From NCBI GenBank assembly GCA_016278265.1, contig JADQCE010000001.1:62001-126000 (forward strand): DNA of 64,000 nt, in the 5' to 3' direction. The DNA is from Halothiobacillus sp. (GTDB taxonomy: Bacteria; Pseudomonadota; Gammaproteobacteria; Halothiobacillales; Halothiobacillaceae). Below the pieces are notes generated by a model that was not told where the DNA came from, did not search any database, and saw only the letters and a list, made by a program, of their open reading frames with translations. Position 1 is the first letter of the stretch. The number at the start of each line of letters is the position of its first letter. The position numbers and the translations under genes are program-made. This document shows positions 8,019 to 16,700 of the stretch, in pieces.

Positions 8019-9653
8019 TCAGCCACGTTCGAGCCGGAACTGCCCCACCATATTCGAGAGTGACGAAGCCAACCGCGCAAGATCGGCACTCGCCGTGTTG
8101 ATCTGCCCGATGGCATCCAGCGACTCGTTGGAGACCTGGTCGATGTTCACCGCGTTGCGGTTGATCTCCTCGGTCACGGCGGTCTGTTCCTCGACCGCGC
8201 TGGCCACCTGGGTGGACAGGTCGGTGATCTGACGCACCGACTGGGCGATCTCGTCGAGCAGGCCCTGGGTGTGGCCGGTGCGATCGAGCGTGTCGCGGGC
8301 GCTCTCGCTGCTGCGATCCATCACGCCCACCGCCTCGCGTACGCCGGTCTGGAGCTTGTCGATCATCTTCTCGATCTCGCCGATCGAATCCTGGGTGCGG
8401 TTGGCCAGGCTACGCACTTCCTCGGCGACCACGGCGAACCCGCGGCCCTGCTCGCCGGCCCGTGCGGCCTCGATCGCGGCGTTCAGCGCGAGCAGGTTGG
8501 TTTGATCGGCTATCCCGCCGATCACGTCGAGCACCGACCCGATCGAGTCGCTGTGCTTGTTGACGTCGCGGATGACGTCGCCGGCGCGCTGCATGTCGTC
8601 GGAGAGCGACTGCATGGCACGCATGTTGTCGTCCATCGCCTCCATGCCGGCCCGTGCCCGATCGTCGGTCTCGGTGGCCGAGTCGTTGACGCTTTGCATG
8701 TTCCGGGCGATTTCCTCGACCGCGCTGCTCATCTGGGTGATGGCGGTGGCGACCTGCGAGGTCTCGTCGCGCTGCTTTTCCGCCCCGCCCTTGGTCTGTT
8801 CGGAGACGGCCGACATCTCTTCGGTCGCCGCGGCCAGCTGCGATGAGCTGTTGGAGATGTCGCCCATCATCTCGCGCAATCGTGTGACGGTAGCGCCCAG
8901 GCGGCGGATCAGCTGACCGGTCTCGTCCTTGGCATCCGAGTGGGGCGTGACGGTCAGATCACCCGCGGCGATCCGGTCGGCGATCTCGACGGCCTCGTCG
9001 ATGGGCCGAACGACCGAGCGCGTGATGAACAGGCCGGCGAGGATGGCGATCACGATGGCGATTAGGCTGCCGAAGAGCAGGAGACCCTTCATGCGTGAGT
9101 GGACAACCTCCAGCCTCGTCTGCCGTTCTTCAAGCAGGGCGCGCTCTTCCTCGATCATGGCGTGGTCGATCTCGCGCATCGCATCCATATCGACCTTGGC
9201 GCTCGTCAACAATGCCTGGACCTGCTGGCGCACGTCGGCTGAGAGATTGCCTGCCTCACGGCGCAGGTCGATGGCCGGCTGCATGTAATGGTCCATCCAG
9301 TGGTGGTAGGTGTTTTCCAGTTCCACCAGCCGTTCCTGCTGTTGCGGGTTGTCGGCGGTCATCTCCTCGAGGCGGTCATTGCGTCGCAGGAAGGCCTCCT
9401 TGCCGTCGTGGTAGGGCCCGAGATAGCTTTCTTCCCCGGTGACCAGGTAGCCGCGCTGTCCGGTTTCGATGTTGACCAACGCCAGTACCTGGCTTTCCAG
9501 CTCTTACAGCACGGTGTAAGAGTGCTTGTTTATTACCTGTGCTTCCCGCACCTCGCCGTACTGCATCCAGACCGAGCCGGCGATCAGCACGATCAGCAGG
9601 GTGAGTGCGCCAAAGCCAAGGCCAAGTCGGGTGCCGATGGGCAGGTTTTGCAT
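8019..9653 (-). pseudogene. Methyl-accepting chemotaxis protein interrupted by an in-frame TAA
   Basis: Reading on the minus strand from ATG 9653, the protein has a first membrane helix (LGFGALTLLIVLIAGSVWM), then VINKHSYTVL. A TAA stop at 9504-9506 comes next, after which the same frame continues without interruption as ELESQVLALVNIETGQRGYLVTG to the end at 8019. The halves together make a standard receptor of about 543 residues: CHASE3-like sensor (ETGQRGYLVTG), second membrane helix (GLLLFGSLIAIVIAILAGLFI), HAMP, and signalling domain with the hairpin tip (IGGIADQTNLLALNAAIEAARAG). GGAG seven bases before ATG 9653 is a good ribosome site, and a sigma-28 promoter lies upstream. So the gene looks recently inactivated by one nonsense change, or the base is a sequencing error. 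Reinitiation after the stop would lack the first membrane helix. Confidence 0.85.
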
Positions 9654-9671
9654 CGAAGATCTCCAGGTTCG

Positions 9672-9696
9672 GGCCGGCTTGCGTGGCAAGCCGGCC
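9672..9696. other. Hairpin in the chemoreceptor leader
   Basis: GGCCGGCTTGC (9672-9682) and GCAAGCCGGCC (9686-9696) form a perfect 11-bp stem with a 3-base loop. It lies between the predicted sigma-28 start point (about 9715) and the start codon, so it would be in the 5' untranslated RNA. There is no U-run. It could stabilise the leader or be a dispersed palindrome. Confidence 0.5.
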
Positions 9697-9723
9697 GCGA
9701 GACGGGTGAGGGGGTGCGTCGGC

Positions 9724-9750
9724 TTATCGGCCGATGGCGGGAACGGTTTA
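9724..9750 (-). promoter_or_regulatory. Sigma-28 (FliA) promoter of the chemoreceptor gene
   Basis: On the minus strand TAAA (9747-9750) is followed after exactly 15 bases by GCCGATAA (9724-9731), the textbook flagellar class III consensus. It points at the chemoreceptor start 70 bases downstream. This implies a FliA-bearing, flagellated organism and places the broken receptor in the motility regulon. Confidence 0.85.
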
Positions 9751-9930
9751 GCTTTCGTTCAGGAATGGTTGGGCTAGCCGCCGTGATCCATCGGATGCAA
9801 AAGGCTAGCTCACGAACGATCGATCAGCCGTTTCGACATGATTCAATGGCACGTCGGGCGGTTTCATGCGTTCTGTGCCATGGGTTACAGTCCACCTGAC
9901 CTGGATGTCCCCCGGGTCGAGGAGTTGCCG

Positions 9931-10287
9931 ATGTTGTACCTACCGCAAACCGCCCGCGCCGCGCCGGGCAATCCGGGCGAGCTGGAGGCGACCTTCAAGG
10001 CCGAGGTCGCGACCCTGTCTCCAGATGATCTGCCGTTGCAACAGGGCATGGCCCACGGCAACGTCGCCAAGGGTGACGCCCTATCGGCGATGGTGATCGG
10101 CAGCGAGATCGATTCCAACCAGGTGCGAATACGCGCGGGTCTGTTCTTTGCCAGCGTGGTCGCCGGCTGTGCCTGCACCAACGACCCCACCCCGATGAAT
10201 GACGAATCCGAGTATTGCGAGGTGGAATTCGTAATCGAACGCCCGGGTGGGGCGGCGCGGGTGCGGCTGCTGGAATCCGACGGATGA
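9931..10287 (+). CDS. Conserved hypothetical protein coupled to a diguanylate cyclase
   Basis: 118 residues, cytoplasmic, no signal or membrane segment. GAGGAG (9918-9923) seven bases before ATG 9931 fixes the start. The C-terminal half is the most distinctive: ALSAMVIGSE, QVRIRAGLFFASVVAGCACTND with a CxC pair, and ESEYCEVEFVI. It looks like a small alpha/beta domain with a possible cysteine-based site, but I cannot assign a function. Its stop overlaps the next start as ATGA, so it is translated together with the diguanylate cyclase that follows. That suggests a partner or modulator of cyclic-di-GMP signalling, which is inference from coupling only. Confidence 0.75.
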   Translation: MLYLPQTARAAPGNPGELEATFKAEVATLSPDDLPLQQGMAHGNVAKGDALSAMVIGSEIDSNQVRIRAGLFFASVVAGCACTNDPTPMNDESEYCEVEFVIERPGGAARVRLLESDG

Positions 10288-12179
10288 GCGCATCGTCGCA
10301 ACCTGCCGGTGATGCCGGTGATGCCGGTGATGCCGGCGTGCCCGCGGCGACGGACGAGCCATCGCGTCAAGCCATCAGGCCTGCCCAACGGATCGGGTTG
10401 CTGCTACTGGCCATCTGGGTGCTGATCCTCTCGGTCTTGACCTGGTCGAGCCTGCAGGCGATCGAGCGTTACGAACGCCACGCCAACGAGCAGGTCGAGC
10501 AGCGCACCCGGCTGATGGCGCTGATGCAGTCGACCCTGATCGACAGCGAGCTCGATGCCATCGATCGTGATCTGCGGGTGATTGGCGAACGCCTCGTCCA
10601 GCGGCTGGACGAGCCTGCCTCGCAGCAGGCCCGAACGATGGAGTCATCCCTCGATGCCAACGCCCTGGTGCGTGACCTGTGGTGGGTGGACGAGATGGGT
10701 GAGCCGCTGGCCACGCGCCGCCGTGTGGATGATTTGTCCATCGCCCCGGCCCGGGAGCCCTTTTTCCGTTCCCATGTCCAAGCGCCGCGGCGGCAAGTGG
10801 ACGACACGGTGTTCCTTTCCCAGCCGATTACCGTAGGCGATGCTCGCTTGATGGCCATGAGTCGCGCGCTCCGTGACGAGGCAGGGGCGTTTCGCGGCGT
10901 GCTGGTGGCCTATGTCGATCTCGCCACCCTGGCGGCGCTGATCGATCGGGTGACGGCCAGCGAGCGGCTCGTCTCGCTGGTCGCCCACCGGCAGGGCCAC
11001 CTGCTGCTCAATCTGGCCACGCATGGCCCGCCGTCCGAGGCGCTGGCCGACTGGCTTCAAGCCGGCGATACCTCGCCACAACAAGCCGGGCATTTTCTCG
11101 GTCGAGCGGGCGGCCATGACTACCAGTACGCGCTCGCCCAGCCAGAGGGCTGGCCGCTGAATGTGGTGGCCGCCGAAGATCTCACGGCACTGGAGGCCCG
11201 ACTGGCCGCCAACGCCCATGATCACCTCTGGCGCCTGTTGATCTGGGCGGTGGTGTCCGGATTGCTGCTGTTGCTGGTCGGTTGGCTGTTCGCGCGGCGT
11301 GCCTCGGCGCTGGAGCAAGTGGCGGACAGCGAGCGCCGCCTGGCAGAAAGCCACCGGCGCAATGCCGCAATCATCGAGGCCATGCCCGATCTGCTGTTCA
11401 CCATGGATGCCGAGGGTCGCATCCTCGATTTCGAGCCGGGTGAGGGCATTCCCTTGCTGGCGAAGCCGGAGGCGTTTCTGGGTCAGACGGTGGCCGACGT
11501 GTTGCCACCGGAGCTGGCCGAGCTGACCCGGTCGGTGATCGACCGCACCCTGTCGAGTGGCAAGGTGCAGACCTATCAGTATCACCTCGATTTCGACGGT
11601 TTGCGCCATTACTACGAGGGTCGCTGCTCGCCACTGACGAAGAGCAGCGTGCTGATCTTGATCATCGACATCACGCCGCGCAAGCAGGCGGAGAATGCGC
11701 TCGAGTGGGCGGCCACCCACGATGCCCTGACCCGGCTGCCCAACCGGCGGTTGTTTCTCGACCGACTGGCACTGGCGTCCAGCGAGTTTCACCGTTACGG
11801 CGGGATCGGGTTTTGCCTGCTGTATCTCGATCTCAACGGCTTCAAGGCGGTCAACGACTCCCTCGGTCACGCCGCCGGGGATCAACTCCTGCAGCAGGTG
11901 GCCGAGCGCCTGGGGCAGCAGATGCGGGGTGCCGACAGCGTGGCCCGCCTGTCCGGTGACGAATTCGTGGTGATGATCAGTCACGCCAGTCGCCCCGAGG
12001 CGCGCGTGGTGGTCGACAAGCTGCACGAGGAGATCGGGCAGACTTACGCGTTGGACGCGGGCGAGGCCCGGGTCAGCGTCTCGATCGGGATGGCCTGCTG
12101 TCCCGAGGACGGCCGCGCGGCAGAGGCGCTGCTGCGCTCGGCCGATGCCGACATGTACCGGCAGAAACCCGCCCGGTAA
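10284..12179 (+). CDS. Membrane sensor diguanylate cyclase (Cache-PAS-GGDEF)
   Basis: 631 residues. Residues about 34-55 (GLLLLAIWVLILSVLTW) and 313-335 (LIWAVVSGLLLLLVGWLFA) are membrane helices enclosing a periplasmic sensor of double-Cache type. A PAS domain follows (EAMPDLLFTMDAEGRILDF), then a GGDEF domain (THDALTRLPNRRLF to the end). The signature is SGDEF at about 557-561 rather than GGDEF, a change usually compatible with activity. RGAD five residues before it matches the RxxD product-inhibition site. It should make cyclic-di-GMP in response to an external signal. ATG 10284 overlaps the previous stop (ATGA). The first residues carry a 9-base tandem repeat encoding DAGDAGDAG (10311-10337), which could vary in copy number. 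Confidence 0.9.
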   Translation: MSASSQPAGDAGDAGDAGVPAATDEPSRQAIRPAQRIGLLLLAIWVLILSVLTWSSLQAIERYERHANEQVEQRTRLMALMQSTLIDSELDAIDRDLRVIGERLVQRLDEPASQQARTMESSLDANALVRDLWWVDEMGEPLATRRRVDDLSIAPAREPFFRSHVQAPRRQVDDTVFLSQPITVGDARLMAMSRALRDEAGAFRGVLVAYVDLATLAALIDRVTASERLVSLVAHRQGHLLLNLATHGPPSEALADWLQAGDTSPQQAGHFLGRAGGHDYQYALAQPEGWPLNVVAAEDLTALEARLAANAHDHLWRLLIWAVVSGLLLLLVGWLFARRASALEQVADSERRLAESHRRNAAIIEAMPDLLFTMDAEGRILDFEPGEGIPLLAKPEAFLGQTVADVLPPELAELTRSVIDRTLSSGKVQTYQYHLDFDGLRHYYEGRCSPLTKSSVLILIIDITPRKQAENALEWAATHDALTRLPNRRLFLDRLALASSEFHRYGGIGFCLLYLDLNGFKAVNDSLGHAAGDQLLQQVAERLGQQMRGADSVARLSGDEFVVMISHASRPEARVVVDKLHEEIGQTYALDAGEARVSVSIGMACCPEDGRAAEALLRSADADMYRQKPAR

Positions 12180-12204
12180 TCGAGCCGCCTGGCCGAGTGG
12201 GCCG

Positions 12205-13656
12205 CTAAGGGGAGGTCGACTCCGCGATGGCGACCCGATTGCGGCCATTGCGCTTGGCCTGGTAGAGCGCCTGGTCGGCGCGATTGATCAGGCTGTCGAG
12301 GGACTCACCCGCACGGCACTGCGCCACGCCCTGGCTGACGGTCAACGCCTCCTCGCTCTCGGGCAGGCGATTGCGCCGGGCAACCGCCTCGCGGATGCGT
12401 TCGGCGGTAAGACGGGCATCGTCGGCATCCGTGTCCTGCAGCAATATCAGGAACTCGTCGCCGCCCCAGCGGCAGAGCGTGTCGACCTCCCGGATCTGCG
12501 AGGACACGGTGTTGACCAGTTCTCGCAGAACCCGGTCACCCGCCTGGTGGCCGTGGCGGTCGTTGATGCCCTTGAAGTGGTCGATGTCCAGGTTGATGAT
12601 CGAGACCGGTTGATCATGGCGGCGGCCAAGCCGTTGCGCTTGTTCGAACAGCACCTCGAGGGCCTCGCGATTGCCCGCCCCGGTAAGACGGTCGGTGGTG
12701 GCCATGGTTTCCAGTCGTCGCTGATAGTTGCGCAGGGTCCAGCCGCCGGTCAGCAGCACCAGGGCAGTGACGCCCAACGCCAGCAGGATGTTGACGATCA
12801 GGGTGTTGAGCAATCGGGCATTGGCGGTCGCTTCGCGTTGCTCCACCACCAGAAACCAGTCGAGTTCGGGGATCAGTCGGGTGTTGACGTAGATCGTGCC
12901 GTCTCCGGGGCGCTCGTAAGCGAATTCGGTGCTGGGACTGGTGAGGATGCGGGTGGCGTGACGGGCCAGTCCCGGCTGGGCCTGGATGCTTTTCGGGCCG
13001 TCGTAACCCGAACCGCGCAGGGTGATCTCGCCCTCGCGATTCATGAAGTAGATCGAGCGGCCGTAGCGGCGTTGGTAGCTTTCGATCAACCCGGCCACGG
13101 TTTCAACGGCCAGCCCGATGCCGGTGACGCCAATGTAGTCGCCCGCCTCGTCTTGTACCCGGTAGTTGACGAAGATCGACAGCCGGGTGGGTTCGGCGGT
13201 GTCGTGATCGATGTTGATCTCGAACGGCTCGTTCATCTGCCGGACCCGGAAGTACCAGGCATCGGCGGGGTTCGCCCGCGACACGGTCTTTAGAACCCCG
13301 TCGGGGTGGTAGTAGCGTCGACTGGCCTCACTGACGAAAAAGGCGGTGGTGGTGTCGTATTTCTGCTGGATCTCCGCGAGATAGCGGAGGATCGCTTCCT
13401 GATCCTCTTCCCCTTCAACTAGCCAGTCACGCACGAAGGTGTCGTGCGCCATCAGGGAGGAAATGAGGATCGAGCGCAACAGGTCCCGCTCTATCTCGGA
13501 GAAGATGTTGTCGCTGGTCAGCGGCAGGGTTTCCTCCGCAATCTGCTTCTCCAGCGAGTCCTCGGCAACGAAGTAGCCGATCACGCTAGTGGCGACAAAT
13601 CCCAGTGTCAGCAGAATGGTCAGGGCAGTGGCGAAGAGCAGCTTGTTGCGTTGCAT
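12205..13656 (-). CDS. Membrane sensor diguanylate cyclase (Cache-GGDEF)
   Basis: 483 residues. An N-terminal helix (LLFATALTILLTLGFVATSVIGYF) and a second one (NTLIVNILLALGVTALVLLTG, about residues 290-310) flank a periplasmic Cache-type sensor (RYYHPDGVLKTV, WYFRVRQMNEPFEINIDHD). The C-terminal GGDEF domain has an intact GGDEF motif (RWGGDEF, near residue 397) and an RxxD inhibition site (REVD) five residues before it. It is therefore a likely active, product-inhibited cyclic-di-GMP synthase. It converges with the cyclase at 10284 and lies 45 bases downstream of the large GGDEF/EAL gene, probably co-transcribed with it. No ligand can be assigned. Confidence 0.92.
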   Translation of the reverse strand: MQRNKLLFATALTILLTLGFVATSVIGYFVAEDSLEKQIAEETLPLTSDNIFSEIERDLLRSILISSLMAHDTFVRDWLVEGEEDQEAILRYLAEIQQKYDTTTAFFVSEASRRYYHPDGVLKTVSRANPADAWYFRVRQMNEPFEINIDHDTAEPTRLSIFVNYRVQDEAGDYIGVTGIGLAVETVAGLIESYQRRYGRSIYFMNREGEITLRGSGYDGPKSIQAQPGLARHATRILTSPSTEFAYERPGDGTIYVNTRLIPELDWFLVVEQREATANARLLNTLIVNILLALGVTALVLLTGGWTLRNYQRRLETMATTDRLTGAGNREALEVLFEQAQRLGRRHDQPVSIINLDIDHFKGINDRHGHQAGDRVLRELVNTVSSQIREVDTLCRWGGDEFLILLQDTDADDARLTAERIREAVARRNRLPESEEALTVSQGVAQCRAGESLDSLINRADQALYQAKRNGRNRVAIAESTSP

Positions 13657-13701
13657 GAGGGGGCTTTGTACGTCCTTGTCTGGGATGGCGGGGTCGCGAG
13701 C

Positions 13702-16700
13702 CTAGCCGTGGTCGAGGTAGCGCTCGGCGAATGCCTCCGGCGGCAGTGGCTGGCTTGCCAGGAAGCCCTGGTAGATGTCGCAGTGGTACTGGCGCAGGAA
13801 CGCGAGCTGGCTGTCACGCTCGACGCCCTCGGCGAGCACCTGGAGCCCGAGCGTGTGGCCCAGGTCGATGATCACCCGCGCGATCTGTCCGCGATCGCTG
13901 GGCTCCTCGATCAGGTCGATGAAGCGCTTGTCGATCTTGAGCACGTCGATAGCGAACTCGCGCAGCTGGCCCAGCGAGGAATAGCCGGTACCGAAGTCGT
14001 CCAGCGCGACGTGCACGCCCATCGCCCGCAGGCGATCAAGCAGGGCGCGGGCCTCGGACTCGCGGCGCACGATCGCGCTTTCGGTCAGCTCCAGCTCCAG
14101 CCGGTCGGCCGGGAAACCGGTCTCGTCGAGCACCCGTCTGACCAGTCGGTCGACCTCGCCGTGGCGCAGCTGATGCGGTGAGAGGTTGACCGCCAGTCGG
14201 CCGAAGTCATGTCCGGCATCCAGCCAGGTCTTGCCCTGTCGGCATGCCTCCCGCAGCACCCATTCGCCCAGCGGCCAGATCAGGCCGGTGGTCTCGGCCA
14301 CCGGAATGAAGCGATCCGGCGGGATCAACCCGTCGATGGGGTGCTGCCAGCGCACCAGCACCTCGGCCCCGTGCAGGCCATTGTCGTCGATGCGGGTCTG
14401 TGGCTGGAACGCCAGGCGCAGCTCGTCGTTGTCGATCGCCTGGCGCAGCTGCAATTCGAGCGCGACACGATCACGGGCCGCATTGGTCATCTCGTCGGAG
14501 AAAAAGCGGAAGGTGCCGCGGCCTTCGTCCTTGGCCCGGTAGAGGGCCGTGTCGGCCTGCTGAATCAATCCCAGCGGTGAGGCGGCATTGCCGGGGTAAA
14601 GCGAGATGCCCACGGAGGCCAGTACGCGCACTTGCTGGCCCTTGGCCAGTTCCCAGGGTTCGCCCAGCGCGTTGATGACCTCGTCTACCAGTTCGCCCAC
14701 GTCGGCGGGGTTGTCGATGCCGGTCAGCGCCATGGCGAATTCATCACCACCCAGCCGGGCGATGGTGTCGGCCTGGCCGAAGCGCTCACGCAGGCGCTCG
14801 CTGACCTTGACCAGCAACTGATCGCCGACGGCATGGCCGAGGGAATCGTTGACGTCCTTGAAGCGATCGAGATCGATCATCAGCACCGCGACCGAGCCGT
14901 CTTCACGCCGCGCCACGTCGATCAGTTGTTCGAGGCGCGCCATCATCAACAGCCGGTTGGGCAGCCCGGTGAGCGGGTCGTGATGGGCGAGGAAGTCGAG
15001 CTTGGACTCGTTTTCCTTCTGCCGGCTGATGTCGAGGAACAACCCGACGTAGTGGGTGATGTTGCCCTCGCGGTCGGTGACCGTGCTGATGCTGAGGATT
15101 TCCGGGAAGATCTCGCCATTGCGCCGCCGGTTCCAGACCTCGCCCTGCCAATGGCCGTCGCGCTTCAACGCTTGCCACATGCGGTCGTAGAAGGCGCGGT
15201 CGTGCTGGCCCGAGGCGAGCAGGTCGGGCGTCTTGCCGATCACTTCATCGGCGCTGTAGCCCGTCAGGTCGGTAAAGGCGGGGTTGACCTCCAGGATGAC
15301 CTGGTTGCGGTCGGTGATCACCACCCCTTCGCGGGTGTTCTCGATCACCTTGGCCATCAGGTGCTCGTGCTGCTCGATCTCGTGGCGGTCGTGGATGTCG
15401 GTGACCACGCCGTCGAACCACAGCGGCTCGCCCTGCGGGTCGCGTCGAACCAGGGTGACCTCCTCGACCCAGCGATACTCGCCGTCGGCCATGCGCAGGC
15501 GGTATTCCTGGTGGTACTGCGTCTCGCCGCTGGCGACCTGCTCGGCAAAGCCCTCCGCCACCATGGCCTGGTCGTCGGGGTGGATGATGTCGGCATACGT
15601 CAGGCGCTCGCGTTGCCATTCCTCGGCCGAATAGCCCCAGCGATCGATGTTGCTCGAGACGAATGCCGTCGGCCAGCCGTCCTCCGGCAGCCAGCGGAAC
15701 AGCACGGCCGGGCTGGCCTGGACGGCCTCGCGGGCGCGCTCGAGGTCCTCGAGGCGGTCGAAGTAGTCCAGCGCGAAGGAGATGTCGGTGGCCAGTTCCC
15801 CCACCGTGTTGCAGATGGCCTCGTCGAAGAAGTTGCTGACCTCGGCATACAGGGCCATCGCGCCAATAATCTTGCCGCCCCGATGGATCGGGAACGCCAC
15901 CACGGCATCGACGCCGGCCTCTACGGCCTGCTCGTGCCAGATCCCGCTCGACAAGGTGGTCTGGAAGTGATTCATCACGACCAGTTTGTCAGAGCGGATC
16001 GCCCGTCCCACCGGCCCCTGGCCGGCCGGCTCGTGCGGGTTAATGCTGACCTCGAGATTGTCGATGTAGCCGGTCTGGTCGCCGAATTGCGACACCGGCT
16101 CGACCGACCCGGTTGCCGGGTCAATCAGCCCGATCCAGGCAAAGGCGAGGTGACCATGCTCGACGGCCACGCGGCAGGCCGTTTCGAACAGGTCGTCGGC
16201 CGTACGACAGCGGGTAATCGCCTGGTTGGTCTGCGAGAGCAGGTCGTAGAGATCTTTCTGGTGTTCGAGCGCGTGGAAGGCCTCGCGCTCGCGGGTGACG
16301 TCTTCGGCAATCGAGACCAGGCGCTCTGCCTTGCCGTCTTCCGAGCGGGTCAGGCGGGTGTCGAAACGAAGGTGGGCGGTCGTGCCGTCCGGGCGCTTGA
16401 GGCTGAACTCCTGGGCACAGTGATCGGCCCGGCCCTCGATGAGGTCCTGCACGGCGCGGGCCTCGTCACCGTGCAGGGCATCGCCCAGCAACTCGTCCCA
16501 GCTTCTGCCGACCAGCGACTCGCCCGGGCGCCCCAGCATCTCGGCCAGCCGCGGATTGGCATCGGTAACGCGCCGGTTGGCTGGTGAGCTGATCGCCATG
16601 CCGAAGAACGGCATGTCGTAGAACACCCGCAGTAGTCGGTCCTGCTCGGCGGTGCGCGGCGTCCAGCGCAGGACATCGCCCTTGCGGGTGCGGCGCCACA

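Noticed and set aside
9504-9506. Selenocysteine or pyrrolysine at the chemoreceptor stop
   Set aside because: The codon is TAA, which is not used for either residue, and no insertion element is visible.
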